From Pseudomonas sp. CFBP13508 (GTDB taxonomy: Bacteria > Pseudomonadota > Gammaproteobacteria > Pseudomonadales > Pseudomonadaceae), in NCBI RefSeq assembly GCF_005233515.1, contig NZ_QFZZ01000005.1:62001-126000 (forward strand): a DNA stretch of 64,000 nucleotides, given 5' to 3'. The notes under the pieces are model-generated. The model was not told where the DNA came from. It was given only the letters and a program-made list of their open reading frames with translations, and searched no databases. The translations under genes and the position numbers were made by a program. Shown one piece after another: positions 1 to 9,308 of the stretch (positions are counted from its first letter, which is position 1; the number at the start of each line of letters is the position of its first letter).

Positions 1-1186
<1,186 letters not shown>

Positions 1187-1190
<4 letters not shown>

Positions 1191-2785
1191 GCGTGTCTCC
1201 AGCGGGTCGCGCGAATTTCCAGGCGTTGGCCGATCAGGTTGAGCAGGGCGCCGGTGAGGCCGACCAGCAGCATGCCGGCCATGATCAGATCCATGCGCAA
1301 CAGCTGCTGCGCGCCGATCATCTGGCTGCCGATGCCGCCATTGGACGGCATGAAATATTCAGCGCCGATGGTGCCGAGCCAGGCGTAGATCAGGCTCAAT
1401 CGAAGCCCGGCAAAAATCCCCGGCGCAGCGCCGGGCAGGACCAGTCGGCGCAGGCGTTGGCCGAGGCTCAGGCGCAGCACTTGCGCGGCTTCGTTGAGTT
1501 GCGGCGAGAGGTTGGCGACGCTGCGCTGGGTGGCGACGAACAGCGGAAAGAAAGCAGCGAGGGCGACAAAGACCCACTTGGCCAGTTCGCCGAGACCGAA
1601 CCACGCGGTGATTAGTGGCACCCAGGCGAAAATCGCAATCTGCCGCAGTGCGGCGAGTGTCGGGCCGAGCAGGCGTTCGCTGAAACGCGACAGGCCGAGG
1701 AGCAAGCCCAGGGCGAAGCCGAGGCCGCCACCGATCAGCAAGCCGCCGAGGGTGCGGCTCAGGCTCAGCGCCATGCCGTTGACCAGCGTGCCGTCGAGCA
1801 GTCCGTCCCATGTCGTGCTCAGCACAGCCGCAGGGCTGATCAGAATATTCGCGTCGACCCACTGCTGATCATTGGCCGTTTGCCAAAGCGCCAACAAGCC
1901 CAGCGGCAACAGCCACGGTTGCAGGCGCTGCCAGCCCTGATAGCGCGGGCCGCGAGTGATTTGCGCGGTGGCCGGGTGCGGCCAGTGCACCAGTCTGCGG
2001 TCGAGCAGGCCGATGCCGCGATCCATCGCCACACCGATCACACCGATGACCACGATGCACACGAACACGATGTCGAGCATGAACAACTGCCGCGCCCAGA
2101 CCATCAGATAGCCGATGCCTTCGCTGGAGGCCAGCAGCTCGACCGCCAGCAACGAGGTCCAGCCGGCAGCGAGTGCCAGGCGCACGCCGGCCATGAACGC
2201 CGGCAGCGCAGCGGGAAGCACCAGGCGCCGAATCAGCAGACGCGGCGGCAGGCGCAACACGGCGGCGGCTTCGCGCAGTTTCGGTTGTGCATCGCGTACG
2301 CCAACCAGTGTGTGCAAGGTCACCGGCACCACAATGGCCTTGATCAGCACCACCAGTTTCAGCAGTTCGCCGATGCCAAAAAACACCATGAACAGCGGAA
2401 TCCACGCCAGCGTCGGCACCTGCGCCAATCCAGCGAATGTCGGAAAAACCAGGCGCTCCAGGCGTCGACTGAAGCCCAGTGCGGCGCCAAGCACCGCGCC
2501 GGTCGAAACGCCTGCCAACAAGCCCCAGAACAACCGTTGCAGGCTGATCCACAAATGACTCCACAACTCGCCTTGGGCCAGTTCCACAGCGCTGCTCCAC
2601 ACCAGCGATGGCGCCGGCAGGATCTGCTCGCTCATCCACTGATTGCGCGCGGCCAACCACCACAGGACGAACAGGCTGACGGGCAACAGCCAGGGCAACA
2701 GACGCTGGTTCAGGCCAGGCCAGGTGCGACGGCTTTTCAGCGGCGGCGCGGCCAGCGGCAGGCTGAGCAGGGATTGACGGGCCAT
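1187..2785 (-). CDS. atsB: Sulfate ester ABC transporter, tandem-fused permease AtsB
   Basis: 532 residues, about twice the length of SsuC or TauC (around 260). It contains two complete permease modules, roughly residues 1-270 and 285-532. Each has six likely membrane helices and its own EAA loop: EAAAVLRLPPR in the first half and EAAQVLRLSLG in the second. One polypeptide would therefore form the whole membrane channel as a covalent heterodimer, to be driven by two AtsC subunits and fed by AtsR. The gene is divergent from atsR with a 396 bp gap and overlaps atsC by 4 bp. The ATG at 2785 is preceded by GGAGGT. Confidence 0.9.
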
Positions 2786-2826
2786 GGGTGACCTCCGTTG
2801 TCGGGTTGCATGGCGAACCGCTTTTC

Positions 2827-2918
2827 ATGTGGGAGCGAGCCTGCTCGCGAAATGGCTGTTTAAGGCAGCATTGATGGCGGCTGGCATGGCCTCTTCGCGA
2901 GCAGGCTCGCTCCCACAT
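2827..2918. repeat. REP-type inverted pair
   Basis: Two inverted copies of TGTGGGAGCGAGCCTGCTCG (plus a few matching bases) separated by about 40 bp, in the atsB-atsR gap. This is the commonest repeat of the window; other pairs are listed below. Confidence 0.9.
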
Positions 2919-3017
2919 TGGGTTTCGTCATATATGAAACTGATCTAACAGAGTTGCGTTAGATGCTATCGGGAGATAAGCGAATCCATTTAAGGCTTGC
3001 CTGCTTACGCGCATCCA

Positions 3018-3054
3018 ATGCATTCGAAGAATATTTTCGATGCTGTTAATGCAT
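3018..3054. promoter_or_regulatory. Paired ATGCAT sites, candidate SftR-type operator
   Basis: The palindrome ATGCAT occurs at 3018-3023 and 3049-3054, 31 bp apart, in the atsB/atsR divergent promoter region; a third copy is at 3134-3139. The same 31 bp spacing is found before the TonB receptor gene (9138 and 9169). Between the two is the palindrome GAATATTTTC-like stretch. Binding by a LysR protein is inference. Confidence 0.4.
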
Positions 3055-3181
3055 ATCGCGCTGCAAACCGCACACGCCCTCGCTTAGGTCATATGGATAT
3101 AAAAATGTGCATTTATAGTATTTAAGTGAAGGTATGCATCCAGCCTACTTTCGGCTCCTCAGCGATCAAGGAGCCGCACCC

Positions 3182-4195
3182 ATGAACCTTCCCTTCAAAC
3201 GAATCATCAGCCTGCTGGCCGCCCCGGCACTTGCAGGCTTTCTTGCGCTTGGCGCCCAAGCCGAAGAACTCAAGGAAATCCGCATCGCCGTGCCCGACCT
3301 CAGCGCCGGCACTCAACACAGCGGCGGCGGCATCGTCGATGTGCTGCGCGATCAGCAGATCTTTGAAAAGGCCTTCGCCGAGCAGGGCATCAAGATCCAG
3401 TGGAGTTTCTTCAAGGGCGCCGGGCCGGTGATCAATGAGGCGTTTGCCAATGGCCAGGTCGATCTGGCCTATCTCGGCGATCTGGCCGCGATCATCGGCA
3501 AATCCAATGGTCTGGACACGCGCCTGCTCAGCGCCACGGCGCGTGGGGTCAAGCAATACCTCGGCGTGGTGCCCGGCTCGGGGATCAAGACGCTGCAGGA
3601 TCTCAAGGGCAAACGCGTGGCGATCTTTCGCGGGACGGCGACGCAGCTGTCGTTCGATGCGGCGCTCGCCAGTCAGGGCCTGAGCGAGAAGGATCTGAAG
3701 GTGATCAATCTGGATTTCAACGCGGCGGTTTCGGCACTCGCGGCCAGGCAGATCGATGCCTCGTGGGGCAGCTCCGCGCTGAGTGCCTTGCAAGCCAAAG
3801 GCCTGGCGGAATTGCCGCTCAACACCAAGGACCTTGGCGGCGCTGGCAGCGTGCAGGCGGTGTTGCTGGGTAATGGCAAGTTTGTCGACGCCCATCCAGA
3901 GGTCATTGCGAAACTGCTCAAGGCGCAGCAGCAAGCGGTCGAGTGGCTGACTCAGGACAGCAACAAGGACGCCTATGTGCAGCTGGTATCAGGGCTGGCC
4001 AGTTATCCGCCGGTGATTCTTGCTCAGGATCTGAAGGATCAGAATCTCAGCGAGATTTTCCCGTCGACACTGGATCCGGTGTTCTTGAGCGGCCTGCAGG
4101 ACAAGGTCGACTTGGCGGCGCAGCAGAAGCTGATTCGCAAGCCGTTCAAGGTCAGTGATTGGGTGGCGCCTGAGCTTTCAGCGGCCAAGCTCTAG
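3182..4195 (+). CDS. atsR: Sulfate ester ABC transporter, periplasmic binding protein AtsR
   Basis: 337-residue substrate-binding protein of the SsuA/NMT1 fold with a signal peptide ending near AQAEE (residue 25 or so). It should capture sulfate esters in the periplasm for AtsB-AtsC. The start at 3182 was chosen because AAGGAG lies 9 bases upstream and the signal peptide begins there; an earlier in-frame ATG at 3134 adds residues that do not fit. The protein contains no cysteine and no methionine after residue 1. It is divergent from atsBC, and its neighbour is the LysR gene on the opposite strand. Confidence 0.9.
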   Translation: MNLPFKRIISLLAAPALAGFLALGAQAEELKEIRIAVPDLSAGTQHSGGGIVDVLRDQQIFEKAFAEQGIKIQWSFFKGAGPVINEAFANGQVDLAYLGDLAAIIGKSNGLDTRLLSATARGVKQYLGVVPGSGIKTLQDLKGKRVAIFRGTATQLSFDAALASQGLSEKDLKVINLDFNAAVSALAARQIDASWGSSALSALQAKGLAELPLNTKDLGGAGSVQAVLLGNGKFVDAHPEVIAKLLKAQQQAVEWLTQDSNKDAYVQLVSGLASYPPVILAQDLKDQNLSEIFPSTLDPVFLSGLQDKVDLAAQQKLIRKPFKVSDWVAPELSAAKL

Positions 4196-4200
4196 AAGCA

Positions 4201-4274
4201 AAAGATCGCAGCCTTCGGCAGCTCCTACAGGAAAACGCATTCCCCTGTAGGAGCTGCCGAAGGCTGCGATCTTT
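4201..4274. repeat. Long perfect inverted repeat (second palindrome family)
   Basis: Perfect 31 bp arms at 4201-4231 and 4244-4274 (core GCAGCCTTCGGCAGCTCC) with a 12 bp loop, placed between the convergent ends of atsR and the LysR gene. Probably acts as a two-way terminator; the element recurs at 23729 and 43291. Confidence 0.85.
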
Positions 4275-5194
4275 CAGACAGCGACGCTGACGTCCTGCCT
4301 ATCCACCGCGACCAACGTCTCGATCATTGCCCTCGCTGCTGGTGATAGTCGAAACCCGGTGCGGCTGACGATGCCGCAGCGGGCGTTCATGCTTTCGAGG
4401 TTCTGCGGCAGGTTGCGCCAATGCAGCAGCACCAGCGAACCCTTGGCGACATCCTCAATAAACGCCTCCTCCGTGCCGACGCCGATCGCGTTGGATTGCA
4501 GTACCACTTTGACCAGTGCCGGAAAGTGCTCGGTCTCAATGGTCGGCGAGAAATCAATGCGCCCGCTGAGATTCGCCAGCAACTTGCGAATGCCCGGCGG
4601 GATCAGCGTGGCGGCCAGCGGGTAGTCGAACATGTCGTTGGTCGACAGGCTTTCCTTGGCCAGCAACGGATGCCCCGGCCGGCAGAAAAACACGCCGCGC
4701 TTGGGCGTCAGCGGTTGCGTCTGGAAATTCGGGTCGGACTCGAAATGGCGGATATCGGCGATGAAGAATTCGATCTCTTCGCGGCTCAGCGCGCGGCTGA
4801 GTTTTTCCCAGTTATCCACCTGAAAACAGGTGCGCACTTTCGGATGCGCATTGATGAACTGCGCGACCGCATCCGGCACCAGTTTCACCGCTGGCGCCGG
4901 CCCGCAACCAAAATGCACTTCGCCGGCGTCGAGCTTGGTCATTTGCGTCACTTCAGCGCTGAGCAACGCTGCGCCCTGCACCAGGCTCAAGGCATGTTGC
5001 AGCACCACCTGGCCCTCGGGCGTCGGACGCAGATCCTTGTTGCCGCGATCGACCAGCACGCAACCGAACTCCTGCTCCAGCCCCTGAATGCTGCGGCTGA
5101 ACGCCGGCTGAGTGATGCCCATGGCGTCGGCCGCGCGGACAAAACTGCGGTGTTCGTTGAGAGCGATAAAGTAGCGCAACTGGCGAAGATCCAT
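4274..5194 (-). CDS. LysR-type regulator, SftR-like
   Basis: 306-residue LysR protein. The winged helix-turn-helix is at the N-terminus (MDLRQLRYF to about residue 60), followed by an effector-binding domain. The first start at 5209 has no usable ribosome site; ATG at 5194 is preceded by GGAAAAG and gives the standard LysR beginning. It sits between atsR and atsK, genes that in P. putida are controlled by the LysR protein SftR in sulfate ester metabolism. It is clearly paralogous to the LysR at 8199-9143 (shared FGCGPAPA, FQVDNW/FQVDDW, GIVSR stretches). The symbol is left empty because two candidates exist here. Confidence 0.88.
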   Translation of the reverse strand: MDLRQLRYFIALNEHRSFVRAADAMGITQPAFSRSIQGLEQEFGCVLVDRGNKDLRPTPEGQVVLQHALSLVQGAALLSAEVTQMTKLDAGEVHFGCGPAPAVKLVPDAVAQFINAHPKVRTCFQVDNWEKLSRALSREEIEFFIADIRHFESDPNFQTQPLTPKRGVFFCRPGHPLLAKESLSTNDMFDYPLAATLIPPGIRKLLANLSGRIDFSPTIETEHFPALVKVVLQSNAIGVGTEEAFIEDVAKGSLVLLHWRNLPQNLESMNARCGIVSRTGFRLSPAARAMIETLVAVDRQDVSVAV

Positions 5195-5376
5195 ATGCTT
5201 TTCCGGCATCCTAAAAATAGCTCGAAGGCATTTGCGAGGAGGGTTGCTTGAGGTTTTAAATGCAAGCTCTTATTCCGTCAACGAAGCATGCGAATATCTA
5301 TTAGACGTAAATGGAATATAGATAGAGCGTTGTTTCGCTGCCGCCAAAACCGCAAACCGTCGATGAGGGTCTTCCC

Positions 5377-6297
5377 ATGAGCAATGCCGCACTCGCCGTA
5401 AAACCCGTTTCTCACGCGCTGGAAATTCACCCGGTAGCCGGTCGTATCGGCGCCGAAATCCGCGGCGTGCATCTGTCCGGAGAGCTGGACGCCGCCACTG
5501 TCGAAGCCATCCAGCAAGCCTTGGTCGAATACAAAGTGCTGTTCTTCCGCGAGCAGACGCAACTCGACGATCAGCGTCAGGAAGCCTTCGCCCATCTGCT
5601 TGGCGAACCGGTGGCGCACCCGACCGTGCCGGTGCGTGAAGGCACTCGCTACCTTCTGGAGCTGGACGGCGCCGAGGGCCAGCGCGCCAATTCCTGGCAC
5701 ACCGACGTGACCTTCGTTGATGCCTATCCGAAAGCCTCGATCCTGCGCTCTGTGGTTGCGCCGGCATTCGGCGGCGATACGCTGTGGGCCAACACCGCGA
5801 CCGCTTACAGCGGTTTGCCGAGCGAGCTGCGTGAGCTGGCCGACAAACTGACCGCCGTGCACAGCAACGAATACGACTACGCCGGGGCGAAGCCGGACGT
5901 ATCGGCAGAGAAGCTGGAGCGCTACCGCAAAGTCTTCACCTCGACCGTTTACGAAACCGAGCATCCGGTGGTGCGCGTGCATCCGATCAGCGGCGAGAAG
6001 AGCTTGCTGCTGGGGCATTTCGTCAAACGCATCAAAGGTTATTCACAGGCGGATTCGGCGCACCTGTTCGGCTTGCTGCAGAGCCATGTGATCCGCCAGG
6101 AAAACACCGTGCGCTGGCGCTGGCAGGCTGGAGATGTGGCGATCTGGGATAACCGCTCGACGCAGCATTACGCCATTGATGATTACGGCACCCAGGATCG
6201 CGTGGTGCGCCGGGTAACGCTCAAGGGCGAGGTGCCGGTGGGGGTGAATGGGCAGCGCAGCCAGACCATCAAGGGTGCGGATATCGTCGGCGTCTGA
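5377..6297 (+). CDS. atsK: Alkylsulfatase AtsK, 2-oxoglutarate/Fe(II) dioxygenase
   Basis: 306-residue TauD-family dioxygenase that oxidatively cleaves alkyl sulfate esters to aldehyde and sulfate, using 2-oxoglutarate and O2. The iron ligands are His108 and Asp110 (WHTD) and His264 (TQHY), the same numbers I recall for AtsK of P. putida S-313; Arg275 and Arg279 would bind 2-oxoglutarate. It has no signal peptide, so it acts in the cytoplasm after import by AtsRBC. There is no cysteine and no methionine after the start. The 182 bp gap to the divergent LysR gene is AT-rich and should hold its promoter. Confidence 0.93.
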   Translation: MSNAALAVKPVSHALEIHPVAGRIGAEIRGVHLSGELDAATVEAIQQALVEYKVLFFREQTQLDDQRQEAFAHLLGEPVAHPTVPVREGTRYLLELDGAEGQRANSWHTDVTFVDAYPKASILRSVVAPAFGGDTLWANTATAYSGLPSELRELADKLTAVHSNEYDYAGAKPDVSAEKLERYRKVFTSTVYETEHPVVRVHPISGEKSLLLGHFVKRIKGYSQADSAHLFGLLQSHVIRQENTVRWRWQAGDVAIWDNRSTQHYAIDDYGTQDRVVRRVTLKGEVPVGVNGQRSQTIKGADIVGV

Positions 6298-6305
6298 TCG
6301 GACCT

Positions 6306-6398
6306 CTTCGCGAGCAGGCTCGCTCCCACAATGGATTTGTGCCGAACGCTAGGATGTGATCGACGCCAATCCCTGTGGGAGCGAGCCTGCTCGCGAAG
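6306..6398. repeat. REP-type inverted pair
   Basis: 25 bp arms at 6306-6330 and 6374-6398 between the convergent ends of atsK and the sulfatase gene. Confidence 0.9.
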
Positions 6399-6403
6399 GG
6401 CTT

Positions 6404-8020
6404 TCACCACACTCCGATCTGAACAACCTTCTCGGTTTCCGGCTCACCATAACGAAACCGCTGTCCGCGCAAATCGATCTCCTGATGGCTGATCGTCGTG
6501 CGCCGCTTTAGTCCGCGCACCCACTCAAACAGATATCCGGCATGCTCCTCGCGCACCGCCGCGTATGCCGGGTCTTCACCCAGATCACGCAGCTCCTGTG
6601 GATCATTCAGCAGATCGAACAGCTGCGGTCGGAAGCCATCGTACGCCAGGTATTTCCAGCGCTCGCTGCGCACCATGGTCATGCGGCAACGGTCGATCGG
6701 CTGGCCGAGGCGTTCCCGCGCCGGTGCCTGAAAGGCGTAGTCGTACTCGCTGATTGCATAACGGCGCCAATCGGGATTTTCCCCGTGTAGCAACGGGATC
6801 AGTGAACGCCCTTCAAGCCGATGCTCTGCTGCCGGCAATCCCAGCGCTTGAAGAAAAGTCGGCAGCGCATCGATGGTTTCTGTCAAGCGCTCATCGACAG
6901 TGCCACGAGTGACATCCGCCGCCGCCCGGGGGTCGCGCACGATCAATGGCACGCCCACCGCCTGCTCCAGTAAAAACTCCTTCTCGCCGAGCCAATGATC
7001 GCCGAGGAAATCGCCGTGATCGCTGGTGAACACGATCAACGTGTCATCCCAACGCCCGTTGCTCTGCAGAAAATCGAACAGCCGCCCCAACTGATCATCC
7101 ACTTGCTTGATCAGGCCCATGTAGGTGGGGATTACATTCAATCGTACTGAATCGCGGGAGAAGTTGCGGCTTTCCTCATGTTGGCGAAAGGCAGTGTATA
7201 CGGGGTGTTTGCTGGCTTCGGAGAGCGTCGCGCGGATCGGTTGCAGAATCGATTTCGTACTGTACAAGGCGTGGTATGGAGTAGGTACGATATAGGGCCA
7301 GTGCGGTTTGATGTACGAGAGGTGTAAACACCAGGATTTCTCGCCTTGCTCGGTGATGAAGTCGATGGCCCGATTTGTAGTGTAGACAGTCTCTGAGTGT
7401 TGCTCGGGAATTCGTGCTGGCAAATTCGCATGACGCATTTTCCAGCCGCTGAGGATTTCACCGTTCTCGCCTTCGGCGGCATTCGCCCAGTCGTGCCAGG
7501 GATTCTTGCCATCGAAGCCCTGCGCGCGAAGGTATTGGGTATAGGGCGCGGATTCGCGCTTGTCGTCGAATGACGGATCGTCGGGGTAGATACCGTCGTG
7601 GCGCAGGTAGGGTTCGAAGCCGACCTCATTGAGCAACTCGGCTTGCGCGCTTTCCGGGTTGATCGCCAGGCGCTGCAAGGCGTCGACATTGGCCGTCGCA
7701 TGGGTCTTGCCGACCAGCGCGGTGCGGATGCCGTGAGGTCGCAGGTAATCGCCGATCGTCAATTCATCCAGCGGCAACGGCACCGCGTTCCAGGCCACTT
7801 GATGGCTGCTGACATAGCGCCCGGTGTAGGCCGACATCCGCGACGGGCCGCAGATCGTGCCTTGGGTGTAGGCGCGGCTGAAACGCACCCCTTGAGCTGC
7901 GAGGCGATCGATATTCGGTGTATGCAGATGCGGGTGGCCGTAGCAGGACAGGTAATCGCGGCGCAGTTGATCGCACATGATGTACAGCACGTTGCGCACG
8001 GGGTTGGATGGGGTGGGCAT
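6404..8020 (-). CDS. Sulfatase-family hydrolase, phosphonate monoester hydrolase-like
   Basis: 538 residues of the alkaline phosphatase/sulfatase superfamily. The formylglycine motif is CGPSR with Cys57, the metal site contains Asp17 and the TSDHGD block. Cys57, the YHALY/P-H-P segment, the SEYDYAF stretch and the length resemble phosphonate monoester hydrolases, which also cleave sulfate esters and other esters. The likely substrate here, given atsK next door, is a sulfate ester, but that is inference. A GTG at 8029 is possible; the ATG at 8020 has GGTGA upstream. No signal peptide. It points toward atsK (convergent) and is not obviously in an operon. Confidence 0.8.
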   Translation of the reverse strand: MPTPSNPVRNVLYIMCDQLRRDYLSCYGHPHLHTPNIDRLAAQGVRFSRAYTQGTICGPSRMSAYTGRYVSSHQVAWNAVPLPLDELTIGDYLRPHGIRTALVGKTHATANVDALQRLAINPESAQAELLNEVGFEPYLRHDGIYPDDPSFDDKRESAPYTQYLRAQGFDGKNPWHDWANAAEGENGEILSGWKMRHANLPARIPEQHSETVYTTNRAIDFITEQGEKSWCLHLSYIKPHWPYIVPTPYHALYSTKSILQPIRATLSEASKHPVYTAFRQHEESRNFSRDSVRLNVIPTYMGLIKQVDDQLGRLFDFLQSNGRWDDTLIVFTSDHGDFLGDHWLGEKEFLLEQAVGVPLIVRDPRAAADVTRGTVDERLTETIDALPTFLQALGLPAAEHRLEGRSLIPLLHGENPDWRRYAISEYDYAFQAPARERLGQPIDRCRMTMVRSERWKYLAYDGFRPQLFDLLNDPQELRDLGEDPAYAAVREEHAGYLFEWVRGLKRRTTISHQEIDLRGQRFRYGEPETEKVVQIGVW

Positions 8021-8123
8021 GGAGTTCACCGGTCAGTGGGACAGGTGAGGGTTTTCGCTGTCGGTGGGGGTTTTCGGCAAGTGCATTTGGGGAATGGTTT
8101 TTATGCAGCGATTGCATCAGCCT

Positions 8124-8190
8124 CTTCGCGAGCAGGCTCGCTCCCACATTTGAAATGCGTATTCCTGTGGGAGCGAGCCTGCTCGCGAAG
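8124..8190. repeat. REP-type inverted pair
   Basis: 25 bp arms at 8124-8148 and 8166-8190, in the gap between the sulfatase gene and the second LysR gene. Confidence 0.9.
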
Positions 8191-8198
8191 GGGCCAGC

Positions 8199-9143
8199 TC
8201 AGACCGCGAAATTCTCCAGCGAACACACCTTCTCATCCTCCGCATCAACCACTTTGATCTGCTCTATCATCGCTTCGGCCAGCGGCGACAGCCGATACCC
8301 CGCACGGCTGACAATGCCGTAGCGGGTGTACAGCTCCTCCAAATCATCGGCCAGGCCTTCGATCTTCAAACAGACCAGCTCACCCTTGGCCAGATGCAGC
8401 GCATCGGAATACGCGCCGACAATTCCGATCGCCTCCGAGCGCAGCACCACGCTCAGCAGCGTCGAACCGTTTTCGCATTCCACATTCGGGGTGAAATCCG
8501 GACGACCGCTGAGGTCGACGATGACTTTGCGCAGGTTCGGCGGGCGGATGCTGACCGCCAGTGGATAACTCAGCAATTGCTCGGCAGTGATGCGTTCAAA
8601 CGCCGTCAGTGGATGCCCGGCTCGGCAGCAGAAATGCCATTTGCGCGCTCGCAGGCGGTGGGTCTGGTAATCCGGGTCGGCCTCGAATTGTCGGGTATCG
8701 GCGACGAAGAATTCGAACTCTTCGCTGAGCAGGCGTTTGCTCAGGCTCTGCCAGTCATCGACTTGAAACTGCACCCGCGCTTTCGGGTAGCGGCCGATGA
8801 ACGCGCCGATCGCGCGCGGGATCAATCCAGCGGCTGGCGCCGGCCCGCAACCAAAGCGCAATTCCCCGGCCTCGAGGCCATTGAACTGGCTGATCTCATT
8901 GGCCATCTGCTGCGCACCGCTGATCAGTCGCCGTGCGTGTTCGAGCAGCACATGGCCCTGTTTGGTAGGCGGCAACTCCTTGCGCCCACGGTCAACCAAC
9001 TGGCAGCCGACGCTGTGTTCCAGTGCTTGGATGCTGCGGCTGAATGCCGACTGCGACAGGTTCACCGCCTGAGCGCCAGCGACGAAGCTGCGTTGCTCAA
9101 CCAGAGCAATGAAGTGACGCAATTGGCGCAAGTCGATATGCAT
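8199..9143 (-). CDS. LysR-type regulator, second SftR-like paralogue
   Basis: 314-residue LysR protein with N-terminal helix-turn-helix (IDLRQLRHF, FSRSIQALE) and effector domain. It shares long stretches with the LysR at 4274-5194, including FGCGPAPA, FQVDDW and YGIVSRAGYRLSP, so one arose by duplication. It is divergent from the TonB receptor/sulfotransferase genes, 165 bp away, which it probably controls. Its own start codon lies inside an ATGCAT palindrome (9138-9143), one of three in the gap, suggesting autoregulation. Confidence 0.88.
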   Translation of the reverse strand: MHIDLRQLRHFIALVEQRSFVAGAQAVNLSQSAFSRSIQALEHSVGCQLVDRGRKELPPTKQGHVLLEHARRLISGAQQMANEISQFNGLEAGELRFGCGPAPAAGLIPRAIGAFIGRYPKARVQFQVDDWQSLSKRLLSEEFEFFVADTRQFEADPDYQTHRLRARKWHFCCRAGHPLTAFERITAEQLLSYPLAVSIRPPNLRKVIVDLSGRPDFTPNVECENGSTLLSVVLRSEAIGIVGAYSDALHLAKGELVCLKIEGLADDLEELYTRYGIVSRAGYRLSPLAEAMIEQIKVVDAEDEKVCSLENFAV

Positions 9144-9185
9144 TTTTCACATAAAAAATATCCGGGAAATGCATTGGATATGCAT
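9138..9185. promoter_or_regulatory. Three ATGCAT sites, candidate LysR operator
   Basis: ATGCAT occurs at 9138-9143, 9169-9174 and 9180-9185. The first two are 31 bp apart, the same distance as the pair before atsR. The third is 11 bp (one helical turn) further on. Confidence 0.4.
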
Positions 9186-9239
9186 TAGGTGCACTCCTTA
9201 TAAAGGCAATCTCTTATGCAGTAAATATTTGTAAATCCA

Positions 9240-9265
9240 TAAATAAATAACTGAAAAGAATATGC
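9240..9265 (+). promoter_or_regulatory. AT-rich box shared with sfnB, tau and hydrolase promoters
   Basis: TAAATAAATAACTGAAAAGA followed by ATATGC. Near-identical boxes occur at 16197, 39533 and 57869, always just upstream of a sulfur-scavenging gene. A CysB site is the obvious candidate, but I cannot prove this. Confidence 0.45.
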
Positions 9266-9308
9266 AGCACTGAAGATGTCTGTGTGTTTTTTGACCAGGA
9301 GCCGCGCC

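Noticed and set aside
1880..2791. 303-codon frame on the plus strand
   Set aside because: Antisense of atsB with Gln/His-rich composition; no ribosome site.
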